Part shown: positions 17,705-27,824 of the stretch, piece after piece
How positions within the stretch are numbered: position 1 is the stretch's first letter
How the letters are laid out: each line of letters starts with the position of its first letter
NCBI GenBank assembly: GCA_027320105.1
Contig: DAHVMA010000037.1
Location: forward strand, 52,076 to 116,075
Reading direction: 5' to 3'
DNA length: 64,000 bases
Source of the DNA: JAKAQB01 sp027320105
GTDB lineage: Bacteria; Actinomycetota; Acidimicrobiia; Acidimicrobiales; Palsa-688
Notes under the pieces: model-generated
Databases searched by the model: none
The model's input: the letters and a program-made list of their open reading frames with translations, nothing else
Told to the model about the DNA's origin: nothing
Translations under genes and position numbers: made by a program

Positions 17705-19635
17705 GTGGCGCTCCCCGTCGCTGTCGTGTAGGCGGGCGGTTGCAGCTTCTTGTGGAGGATCTGGTCCCAGACCTCCCGCACCACGGGGGCGGCGATCGAG
17801 GCGCCGTAGCCGGCGTCCTCCATGAAGCAGTCGATGACGTAACGGGGGCTGCTGGCCGGGCCGAACGACGTGAACACCGACGTCACCTGGCAGCCGCGGC
17901 ACTGCACCTGAGCGGTTCCCGTCTTGCCGGCGATGCCGGCGTTTGACAGGGATGTGCGGAGGAAGTCTCCGGCGGCGGTGCCGTTGGGGGAGTTGACGAC
18001 CCCGAGGTAGCCCTGGATCATCGCCGAGCGGTCGGTGGCGCTCAAGGCCACGCTGTGGCCGGCGACGACGGGTTGGAAGCGCTTGATCACCCTGCCGTCC
18101 GGCAACTCGACGTCGAGCGCGAGGCGCGGGCGGTAGCGGGTGCCGCCGTTGGCGAAGGTGGAGTAGGCGTTGGCGAGCTGCAGGGGCGTCACCTCGTCCT
18201 GCCACTGCCCGATGGCCATCTGGGCGCTGTAGCCGGTGTACCAGGGGCCGCCGCTCGACTTGGGCTCCCTCGCGAGCTGCGCGACCGTCGGGACCCACCC
18301 GGGCATCTCGCTGGGCAGGTCGATGCCGGTCGGCTGGGCGAAGCCGTAGCTCCTCGCCACCTTCTGCAGGTAGTCGTCCCCGAAGCTCGAGCGGCCGTCC
18401 CACAGGCGGGCGCCGATCATGTTGAAGTAGTTGTCCGACGAGACCGTGAGGGCCGTGGCGAGGTCGATGTAGCCGGCGCCGATCCCGTTGTCGTCGTGGA
18501 AGAGCTGGTTGCCGATCCGGATGACGCCGGCGGTGTCGTTGAAGATGTAGTTGGGCGTCACCAGCCCGGACTCGAGCCCGGCGGTGGCGGTGACCAGCTT
18601 GAAGGTCGAGCCGGGAGCGAACTGCCCCTGGATGGCCAGGTTCTCGAAGACCCCCGGCTCCTTGGCGAGCTGGCGGTACTCGGTCTTCGTGATGCCCTGG
18701 TCGAACCAGTTGGGATCGTAGGCCGGCTCGGTCGCCATGGCGACGATCTGGCCGTTGCGCGGGTCCTCGGCGACGACCGCCCCCGCGGGCGCCTTGTAGT
18801 GGCCCGCCTGCGGTGACGCCGGCATCCCCCGCGCCGCCTTCTCGCCCTGGAGGATCGCCTCGTCGGCGACCTGCTGGAGTCTGGCGTCGATGGTGAGGCG
18901 GAGGTTGTCGCCCGGTACCGGCGGGATCGAGCGGTACACGCCGAGCACCTGGTCCTGGGCGTTGACCTCGTACTCGATCCGGCCGGGGATGCCGGCGAGG
19001 TAGCGCTCGTACTCCTCCTCGAGCCCGGCCTGGCCGACGATGTCGCCGGCGGCATAGTGCTTCGCCGGGTACGCCTTCTGCAGGATCGGGAGCTCCTGGG
19101 CGGTGACCTGCCCCACGTAGCCGAGCAGCTCGCCGGCGGACTCGCCGAGCGGCGTGACGTAAGGCGTGTCAGCGGTGGTGGCGGCCACCTCCCCCACCGG
19201 GAACAGCGAACGGTGCTCCTGGATGTAGAGGATCTGCGCCGCCGAGGCGCCGAGGTAGATCGGGACGGGAGCGAGCGGCGAGTACTGGTTGTTGAGGATG
19301 GCCGCCCTGGTCGCCTCGACGGTCATGCCGAGCAGGGCAGCGAGGCGGGAGACGAGGCCGGTGTCGGAGGCGGCCGCCTGAACGTCCTCGATCACCGGGA
19401 CCTGCCGGTTGGCGACGAGGACCCGCCCGTAGCGGTCGAGGATCTCGCCGCGGGGAGCAGGGACGTACACCGTCACGTAGGACGCCGCCACCACCTGCTT
19501 GTCGGCTGCGGGCGCCTGGACCACCTGGAGGAACCAGAGCCGCACCAGCAGCGAGGCGAAGAGGCATCCGACGACGACCAGGATCACCGTGAGGCGGAAC
19601 CGGGTGGAGTCGGTGTGCTCGGGGACGGTCACCAC
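17701..19635 (-). CDS. mrdA: Penicillin-binding protein 2 (elongasome transpeptidase)
   Basis: Class B PBP of 644 residues. One N-terminal membrane helix (about 14-36) is followed by the dimerisation/pedestal region with PRGEILDRYGRVL (61-73), then the transpeptidase domain: STFK at 343-346 (active-site serine 343), SxN as SDN at 400-402, and KTGT in the C-terminal part. It cross-links peptidoglycan at the lateral wall with RodA. It follows mreD by 10 bp and overlaps rodA by 4 bp. Confidence 0.95.
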   Translation of the reverse strand: MVTVPEHTDSTRFRLTVILVVVGCLFASLLVRLWFLQVVQAPAADKQVVAASYVTVYVPAPRGEILDRYGRVLVANRQVPVIEDVQAAASDTGLVSRLAALLGMTVEATRAAILNNQYSPLAPVPIYLGASAAQILYIQEHRSLFPVGEVAATTADTPYVTPLGESAGELLGYVGQVTAQELPILQKAYPAKHYAAGDIVGQAGLEEEYERYLAGIPGRIEYEVNAQDQVLGVYRSIPPVPGDNLRLTIDARLQQVADEAILQGEKAARGMPASPQAGHYKAPAGAVVAEDPRNGQIVAMATEPAYDPNWFDQGITKTEYRQLAKEPGVFENLAIQGQFAPGSTFKLVTATAGLESGLVTPNYIFNDTAGVIRIGNQLFHDDNGIGAGYIDLATALTVSSDNYFNMIGARLWDGRSSFGDDYLQKVARSYGFAQPTGIDLPSEMPGWVPTVAQLAREPKSSGGPWYTGYSAQMAIGQWQDEVTPLQLANAYSTFANGGTRYRPRLALDVELPDGRVIKRFQPVVAGHSVALSATDRSAMIQGYLGVVNSPNGTAAGDFLRTSLSNAGIAGKTGTAQVQCRGCQVTSVFTSFGPASSPRYVIDCFMEDAGYGASIAAPVVREVWDQILHKKLQPPAYTTATGSAT

Positions 19636-19645
19636 CTACTACCTA

Positions 19646-20197
19646 TCACCCGGCCACGAGCGCGTCGGTGCGTCCCAGCCGATCGGCGCCGCTGGTGCCT
19701 CGGGCGGCGCGTCTCATCACGGCGGTGACCGGGATCACGAGGGCGGCGTTCCAAACGGCCTCCACCATGCCGACGCGCACCAGCCACGTCTTGCCGGCGG
19801 CGGTGAAGGCCCCCTGGCCGGAGAGCGCACCGACGACGAGGAGCACGATCATGCCCCCGGCGGTGGCCGCCAGCCCGACCAGCGGTTGGACGGGCCGGCC
19901 CTCGGGCAGGACGTGGAGGCGAGCCCATCCGACGGCGAAGCCGACGAGGCACCACGAGAGGGCGTACACCCCGAGCGGGGTGGCCGTCAGGGACAGGTCG
20001 GCGAGAAGGCCGGCCGAGAACCCGATGAAGGCGCCCGCCCCCGGTCCGGCTGCCAGCCCGCCGGCGACCGCCAGGAGCAGCATGAAGTCGGGCGCCACCC
20101 CCCCGATGCGGAGGTCGGCGCCGAAGGTGGTCTGCACCACGATCCCGCAAAGCAGCACGGCGGCGATGCGCAGGCGCGCCGCGTTGGCCGGGCTCAC
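19646..20197 (-). CDS. mreD: Rod shape-determining protein MreD
   Basis: The 183-residue protein is almost entirely hydrophobic with about five membrane helices and the MreD-type start (RLRIAAVLLCGIVVQTTF). It acts in the elongasome with MreC and PBP2. The GTG at 20197 overlaps the mreC stop (GTGA, 20194-20197). MreD is poorly conserved in sequence, so the call rests on position, size and hydropathy together. Confidence 0.88.
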   Translation of the reverse strand: MSPANAARLRIAAVLLCGIVVQTTFGADLRIGGVAPDFMLLLAVAGGLAAGPGAGAFIGFSAGLLADLSLTATPLGVYALSWCLVGFAVGWARLHVLPEGRPVQPLVGLAATAGGMIVLLVVGALSGQGAFTAAGKTWLVRVGMVEAVWNAALVIPVTAVMRRAARGTSGADRLGRTDALVAG

Positions 20198-21033
20198 TGC
20201 GGGGACCACAGCAGGACGTCCACGTAGCCGAGCCGGGCCGCGTTCACGAACGGGGTGACGGTGGCCACCGGCTCGAGCTCTCCGGGTGGCACGGAGACGG
20301 TGGCGATGCGCCCGACGGGGATGCCCGGCGGGAAGAGCTCCATCTGCAGACCGGAGGTCGAGAGGACCTCCCCCCTTGCCAGCTTGGGGACCGGCGCGCT
20401 CGCCGGCACGACCGTGACCCGCATGGAGTCGCCTGGCCCCTGCCCGGCCGCCGACCCGGTGTTGTGGTCCGGCAGGCTGACGCCGACGACGAACGTCGGG
20501 TCGGTGATCAGGTCCACCGTGGCGGTGTGGGCGGTGACGGCGACGACGCTGCCGGCGAGGCCGCCGGCGGCGACGACCGGTTGACCGACGAGGACGCCGG
20601 CGGAGCGCCCCCGGTCGATCGTGACGGAAGCGGAGAAGTTGGAGGAGCCAATGTTGATGATCTGCGCCGTCACCTTGGGGATGCCGGCGACGAACGGCAG
20701 GTGTTGGAGGGCCAGGACCTGGTCGGCCTGCTGCTGGTAGAACGCCGAGGTGGCCTCGGTGGCGCGCAGCCGGTCGAGCTCGGTGCGCAGCCGGATGTTC
20801 TCCGCCTGCAGCCGGCCGTAGTCGACGGCACCGGTGAAGAAGTTGCCGACGGGACGCAGGGCGGCGTGGATGCCCGACTGGACCGGCGCCAGCACGGCGT
20901 TGAACGCCCCGCGCACGCCTTGCAGGGTCGAGCGGCCCCGGCCGCTGGCATCGAGGCTGATGAGGGTCAGCGACACCAACACGAGCAGGGCGACCACGTA
21001 CCGCAGTCGCGCCGGGCGGCGGACGAGAGCCAA
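20194..21033 (-). CDS. mreC: Rod shape-determining protein MreC
   Basis: The 279-residue protein has a short cytoplasmic start, one membrane helix (about 11-28), a periplasm-facing coiled coil (about 68-105, rich in Leu/Glu/Gln) and two beta-barrel-type domains with the conserved IDRGRSAGVLVGQPVV segment. MreC links MreB to PBP2 and RodA. It begins 7 bp after the mreB stop and overlaps mreD by 4 bp. Confidence 0.93.
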   Translation of the reverse strand: MALVRRPARLRYVVALLVLVSLTLISLDASGRGRSTLQGVRGAFNAVLAPVQSGIHAALRPVGNFFTGAVDYGRLQAENIRLRTELDRLRATEATSAFYQQQADQVLALQHLPFVAGIPKVTAQIINIGSSNFSASVTIDRGRSAGVLVGQPVVAAGGLAGSVVAVTAHTATVDLITDPTFVVGVSLPDHNTGSAAGQGPGDSMRVTVVPASAPVPKLARGEVLSTSGLQMELFPPGIPVGRIATVSVPPGELEPVATVTPFVNAARLGYVDVLLWSPQ

Positions 21034-21040
21034 CCAGGCT

Positions 21041-22084
21041 TCAGCGGACGTTGGCGGACATGAGGACCGCCTTCAGCGCTTCGAACTCCTCCAGGCACTG
21101 CCCGCTGCCGATCACCACGGAATGGAGGGGGTTGTCGGCGATCACGATGGGCATGCCGGTCTCTGCCATCAGCCGGGCGTCGAGGCCGTGCAGCAGGGCG
21201 CCGCCGCCGGTCAGCACGATGCCCTGCTCCATGATGTCGGCGGCCAGCTCCGGTGGCGTCTTGTCCAGGGTCACCTTCACCGCGTCGACGACCGCAGCGA
21301 CCGGCTCCTCGATCGCCTCGCGGATCTCCTCGGTGCTGGTCACGATCGTCTTGGGCAGGCCCGTGATCAGGTCCCTGCCCCGGATCTCGGCGTGGAGCTC
21401 TTCCTCCAGCGGGCACGCCGACCCGAGGGCGATCTTGATCTCCTCGGCCGTGCGCTCGCCGAGGGCCAGGCTGTACTCCTTCTTGATGAACTGGATGATC
21501 GCCTCGTCGAGCTCGTCGCCGCCGATGCGGACCGACTGGCTGGTCACGATGCCACCGAGAGAGATCACGGCCACCTCGGTCGTGCCCCCGCCGATGTCGA
21601 CGACCATGTTGCCGGTCGGCTCGTGCACCGGCAGGCCCGCCCCGATGGCAGCGGCCATCGGCTCCTCGATGATGTGGGCCGGCTTGCGGGCGCCCGCCGA
21701 CTCGGCCGCCTCCTGGACCGCCCGCTGCTCGACACCGGTGATGCCCGACGGGACGCAGATCACCATCCGGGGCTTGGCGGCGAAGCGGTGCGATCCGTGC
21801 ACCTTGCGGATGAAGTAGGCGAGCATCTTCTCGCAGATGTCGAAGTTGGCGATGACGCCGTCGCGCAGCGGCCGGATCGCCTGGATGTGGCCCGGAGTGC
21901 GGCCGATCATCCGCTTGGCGTCGGCACCGACGGCGAGCGGGCGGTCGTCCTTCACGTTGACGGCGACCACGGACGGCTCGTTGAGCACGATCCCGCGGCC
22001 CCGGACGTAGATGAGGGTGTTGGCGGTACCCAGGTCGACGGCCATGTCGCGGCCGAAGAACCCGGAGAAGAAGCTGTCGGACAC
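21041..22084 (-). CDS. mreB: Actin-like cell-shape protein MreB
   Basis: Bacterial actin homologue of 347 residues forming membrane-bound filaments that direct lateral wall synthesis. Nucleotide-binding motifs are clear: phosphate 1 DLGTANTLIY near residue 17, phosphate 2 DIGGGTTEVAVISLGG, and the adenosine motif LTGGGALL near residue 290. The start is GTG 22084 with AGGAGG 9 bases upstream. First gene of mreBCD-mrdA-rodA. Confidence 0.97.
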   Translation of the reverse strand: MSDSFFSGFFGRDMAVDLGTANTLIYVRGRGIVLNEPSVVAVNVKDDRPLAVGADAKRMIGRTPGHIQAIRPLRDGVIANFDICEKMLAYFIRKVHGSHRFAAKPRMVICVPSGITGVEQRAVQEAAESAGARKPAHIIEEPMAAAIGAGLPVHEPTGNMVVDIGGGTTEVAVISLGGIVTSQSVRIGGDELDEAIIQFIKKEYSLALGERTAEEIKIALGSACPLEEELHAEIRGRDLITGLPKTIVTSTEEIREAIEEPVAAVVDAVKVTLDKTPPELAADIMEQGIVLTGGGALLHGLDARLMAETGMPIVIADNPLHSVVIGSGQCLEEFEALKAVLMSANVR

Positions 22085-22177
22085 GGGACGGAGCCTCCTG
22101 TCTGCGGGTCCGGGACGCCGGACAAGGCTACCGGGCGGCGGCCGCCGGGTCCACCCGCCGGACGGCGGAAATCCCGC

Positions 22178-22591
22178 TCAGCCGGCCAGCGCCGGGAAGA
22201 AGATGCCGATCTCCCGCCTGGCCGACTCCGGCCCGTCGGAGCCGTGTACCAGGTTCTCGGTCATCTCCGTGCCGAGATCGCCCCGGATGGTCCCGGGAGC
22301 GGCCTCCGCCGGGTTGGTCGCCCCCATGAGGGTGCGCACGACCCTCCAGGTGTCGGCCGGCCCCTCGACGACCATGAACATTGCTGGCGAGCGGGTGATG
22401 AAGGAGATGAGGTCCTGGAAGAAGGGCTTGCCCTCGTGTTCGGCGTAGTGCCGGGCGGCGGTGTCCCGGTCGAGCGTGCGCAGCTCGGCGGCGACGAGCC
22501 GCAACCCCTTGCGCTCCAGCCGGGCGAGGATCTCGCCGGCGAGACCCCGGGCGACGGCGTCCGGCTTGGCGATGACGAGTGTCCGGTCCAT
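22178..22591 (-). CDS. ndk: Nucleoside diphosphate kinase
   Basis: Transfers the gamma phosphate between nucleoside tri- and diphosphates. From ATG 22591 the product is 137 residues, the family's normal size: MDRTLVIAKPDAVARGL at the start and the active-site histidine in ENLVHGSDGPESARREI near the end. It follows folC after 20 bp. A longer open frame on the same strand and frame is only an extension into folC and is not used. Confidence 0.97.
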   Translation of the reverse strand: MDRTLVIAKPDAVARGLAGEILARLERKGLRLVAAELRTLDRDTAARHYAEHEGKPFFQDLISFITRSPAMFMVVEGPADTWRVVRTLMGATNPAEAAPGTIRGDLGTEMTENLVHGSDGPESARREIGIFFPALAG

Positions 22592-22611
22592 GACGGGCCG
22601 CAGGCTACCTG

Positions 22612-23919
22612 TTACGACGGGCGCACCCCGAGCGCCGCCCGGGCGGCGCCGACGACGTAGAGGGAGCCGGCGACGAGGATCAGGTCGTCGGGGTGCGCCG
22701 ACTCCATCGCCGCCGCGACGGCGTCGGCGACCGTCTCGCGCTCGAGCACCTGGCGCACCCCGAGCTTGCGGGCGGCGGACGCTACCTCGTGGACGGGCTG
22801 GGCGCGCGGCGACGGAGGGGCGCAAGCCACGACCAGCCGTGCGCTGCCAGCACGGAGCGCTTCCAGCATGCCGGCGGCGTCTTTCCCTCGGAGCAGACCC
22901 ACCACCAGGATGCGGCTGCGGGCCCCGGCGAACTCCTCGGCCACCGCCGCCGCCGCCCGGCTCGCGCCCTCCTCGTTCTTGGCCCCGTCGAGCACGACGA
23001 CCGGCCGGTGCCCAACCACCTCGAGGCGACCGGGCGAGGCCGTCGCGCCTGCCGCCTCCCGCACCAGCTCCTCCTCTACGGGCGCCTCGAACATCGCCTC
23101 CACCGCGGCGACCGCCGTCGTGAAGTTGGCCCCCTGGTGGCGACCGTGCACGCCCAACCAGACGCCCTCGTAGGTTGCCCCCGGCGTCCGGATGTCGAGC
23201 GTGCGCCCACCTACTGCCATGTCGTTGCGGGTGCAGGCGTAGTCGCGCCCGGACCACCACAGCCGCCGGGGTGCCTCCCGCTCGAAGATCGCCAGGAGCT
23301 CCGGGTCCTCGTCGCCGAGCACGAGCGTCGAGCCCGGCTTCACGATCCCCGCCTTCTCCCCGGCCACGTGGGCCCGCGTGGGACCGAGGAGCTCGAGGTG
23401 GTCCAAGCCGATGTTGGTGACCACCGCCACGGCTCCGTCGACCACGTTGGTCGCATCCCACCGCCCGCCTATCCCGACCTCGACTACGGCCAGGTCCACC
23501 GGAGCGTCCGAGAACCACCGCAGCGCCGCCGCCGTCACCAGCTCGAACCAGCTCGGGGACCCCGCCGCCACCAGTGGCTCGACGCCGGCCAGGTCGGAGA
23601 GCACCGCCGCCAGCTCGGCGTCCGATATCGGCTGGTCGTCGATCCTCAGCCGCTCGTTGATCCGCTCCAGGTGGGGGCTCGTGTACGTGCCGACCGACAG
23701 CCCCTTCGCCATCAGCAGCATCGTGATCGCCCGTGACGTCGAGGTCTTGCCGTTGGTGCCGGTGACGTGGATCACCGGCGCCGCCGCCTCGGGGTGGCCG
23801 AGGACGTCGACGAGGCTCCGCATGCGCGCCGGGTCAGGAGGACCGACGGGGCGCTCCCCGAGCATGCGCTCGAGGTTCTGGTGGCGATCGAGCCAGGCGA
23901 GCGCGTCTCCGAGGTCCAT
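22612..23919 (-). CDS. folC: Folylpolyglutamate synthase/dihydrofolate synthase
   Basis: Adds glutamate to dihydropteroate and folates with ATP. From ATG 23919 the product is 435 residues. The Mur-ligase-type P-loop GTNGKTS is at 54-60, followed by TYTSPHL, EVGIGGRWDATNVV and the C-terminal domain with VLDGAKNEEGA. The start is the ATG giving MDLGDALAWLD; the open frame to 24000 adds an unconserved stretch. Promoter-like sequences (TACGGT) lie on the minus strand about 25 bases upstream. Confidence 0.95.
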   Translation of the reverse strand: MDLGDALAWLDRHQNLERMLGERPVGPPDPARMRSLVDVLGHPEAAAPVIHVTGTNGKTSTSRAITMLLMAKGLSVGTYTSPHLERINERLRIDDQPISDAELAAVLSDLAGVEPLVAAGSPSWFELVTAAALRWFSDAPVDLAVVEVGIGGRWDATNVVDGAVAVVTNIGLDHLELLGPTRAHVAGEKAGIVKPGSTLVLGDEDPELLAIFEREAPRRLWWSGRDYACTRNDMAVGGRTLDIRTPGATYEGVWLGVHGRHQGANFTTAVAAVEAMFEAPVEEELVREAAGATASPGRLEVVGHRPVVVLDGAKNEEGASRAAAAVAEEFAGARSRILVVGLLRGKDAAGMLEALRAGSARLVVACAPPSPRAQPVHEVASAARKLGVRQVLERETVADAVAAAMESAHPDDLILVAGSLYVVGAARAALGVRPS

Positions 23920-23959
23920 CACGGCACGAGGCGCCACAGCGCTACCGTACGAGCAGGAT

Positions 23960-23978
23960 GGTGGCTCAGCTCGCCACC
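23960..23978 (-). terminator. Short hairpin in the clpX-folC gap
   Basis: GGTGGC and GCCACC form a 6-bp perfect stem with a 7-base loop in the 81-bp gap after clpX. No T run follows on the minus strand, so Rho-independent termination is doubtful; it could be an mRNA 3'-end stabiliser. Confidence 0.3.
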
Positions 23979-24000
23979 CGCCGGGGGCTGGCCTCCCCAC

Positions 24001-25281
<1,281 letters not shown>

Positions 25282-25301
25282 CCCGCTCCCCTCCGCCTCG
25301 A

Positions 25302-25933
<632 letters not shown>

Positions 25934-25937
<4 letters not shown>

Positions 25938-27301
25938 GCTTCTCCACTCTCCGGGGCGGCGGTCGGGGCTTGCTCTGCGGGTTCGGCCTCGCCCGGAACT
26001 TCCGGGCTGAGAAGGGATCGGTCGACGGGCTGGCCGTCGGGGTCGACGAGCTCGACGTGCTCGACGAGCCACTCGAGGGCTTTGGACTTCTTCAGGTCCG
26101 AGCGTACCGCGGGCATCTGTCCGGCGCGTTGGAGCTTGGAGCGCAGCGCCGCGGGCTTCTGCCCGTAGGCCGTCGCCAGACGCTCGATCTCGGCGTCGAC
26201 CTCCTGGTCTGTGACGTCGATGCCTTCCGCGTCGGCGACGGAGCGCAGCGCAAGATCCGCCTTCACGGCCGGGACGGCCTCGCTGCGCAGGCCGGCGACC
26301 ACCTGCTGCTCGTCCTGGCCGGTCGCCTGCAGGTACCGGCTGATCGACACCCCTTGGGTCTCGAGGCGGTGGGCGAAGTCATGGGCGCGGCGCTCGAGCT
26401 CGGCCTGCACGAGCGGCTCCGGCGCGTCGATGTCCACCAGCTCGACGAGCGCCTCGAGGGTGCCGTTGCGCCACGCGTACAGGCCCTCCACCTTCCTCAC
26501 CGCCTGCAGGCGCTCACGGATGTCGGCGCGCAACTCCTCCACCGAGTCGAACTCCGATGCCTCGGCGGCCCATCCGTCGTCGGCGGCGGGAAGGACCTTC
26601 TCCTTCACGTCCTTCACGAGGACCTGGAGGTTCACAGGCCCGTCGGGCAGCTCCGCGTCGAAGGCCAGGATGTCGCCGGGCTTGGCGCCCCGCAGCCTGT
26701 CGTCCAGCTCGGGCAGGACCGACGCGCTGCCGAGCTCGTAGAGGAAGTCGTCGGCCGACAGCCCGGCGACGGGCTCGCCATCACGCCTGGCAGACAGGTC
26801 GATCGTCAGGTTGTCGCCGTCCCGGGCGCGGCGGTCGACGGGTGACAGCTCGCCGAAGTTGGCACGCAGGCGGTCGATCTGAGCCTCCACGTCAGCGTCG
26901 CTCACCAGCGGGCTCGGGACGTTCACCCGCAGCCCCTGGTACCCGGCGAGCTTCAGCTGGGGGCGGACCTCGACGACGGCGTCGAAAGCGACCGGACCGG
27001 CGTCCTCGCCGGCGGTGATGTCGATCTCGGGAGGAGCGATCGCGTCGACGCCATGCTCTTGCAGGGCCTGGGCGTAGTAGTCGGGCAGCGAGTCCCGCAG
27101 GGCCTCGACCCGGCCGGCCCCGGCACCGAGACGGGCCTCGATGATGCGACGGGGCGCCTTGCCAGGCCGGAATCCCGGGATGCGGACCTCCCGGGCGATC
27201 TTGCGAAAGGCGGTATCGATGCTGCGCTCGAACTCCTCCTCGTCGACCTCGACGGACACCTTGACCTTGTTGCCCTCGAGGGGCTCGACGATCGTCTTCA
27301 T
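25934..27301 (-). CDS. tig: Trigger factor (ribosome-bound chaperone)
   Basis: The 455-residue protein has the N-terminal ribosome-binding domain with the signature GFRPGKAP near residue 45, a PPIase-like middle domain (about 160-245; RDGDNLTIDLSARRDGEPV) and a helical C-terminal domain, then an acidic Pro/Glu tail. The start ATG at 27301 has a TAGACT -10-like box at 27313-27318 (minus strand), giving a leader of only about 4 bases. First gene of tig-clpP-clpX. Confidence 0.95.
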
Positions 27302-27382
27302 AGGAGGTCCCGAGTCTACCGACCCCGCCCTCCCGGGACGGCGGACCGCGGGTTCCCCGAGCCGGCGTAGACTGGCGGGCAC

Positions 27383-27454
27383 CGGGGAGTGGCGCAGCGG
27401 TAGCGCACCTGCTTTGGGAGCAGGAGGTCGGGGGTTCGAATCCCCCCTCCCCGA
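27383..27454 (+). tRNA. tRNA-Pro (anticodon TGG)
   Basis: A 72-nt cloverleaf: acceptor CGGGGAG pairs with CTCCCCG, the D arm is GCGC-AGCGGTA-GCGC-like, the anticodon stem CCTGC/GCAGG encloses TTTGGGA (anticodon TGG, Pro), and GGGGG-TTCGAAT-CCCCC is the T arm. CCA is not encoded. A TAGACT -10-like box lies at 27368-27373. Confidence 0.95.
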
Positions 27455-27502
27455 CGGAACGGACGGAACGGACGGAGGGTCAGCGACAGAGCTGACCCCA
27501 AG

Positions 27503-27573
27503 AGCGGGCGACGGGGATCGAACCCGCGTGTCGGACTTGGAAGGACCGCGCTCTGCCATTGAGCTACGCCCGC
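27503..27573 (-). tRNA. tRNA-Gly (anticodon TCC)
   Basis: On the minus strand the acceptor GCGGGCG pairs with CGCCCGC, the D stem is GCTC/GAGC, the anticodon loop CTTCCAA carries TCC (Gly), and the T arm is CGGG-TTCGATC-CCCG-like. The anticodon stem CGGTC/GTCCG has one U-U mismatch at 30-40. CCA is not encoded. A TATCCT -10-like box lies at 27584-27589. It converges on tRNA-Pro. Confidence 0.93.
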
Positions 27574-27824
27574 GAGCCTCATGAGGATAACCCACTGCCG
27601 GTCCTTGCAGGCGTTCGCGGCGGAGGGTCCGCCAAGACCAGCGCAGCCGATGCCAGACTTGCCAGATCCCCCGGTTCGGCGCCGCCGCGTCGGGGGTGAG
27701 CCTGCCCGCCGGAATGGGAGCGTGCCGTGCCACCCAAACCGTGGGATCGCCCGCCGCCGGCGACCCGAGCCCCCTGCCATGCGCCGGCGCCGGCGCCGGA
27801 AGGCTGGCCCCGGCGCCTCGGGCG

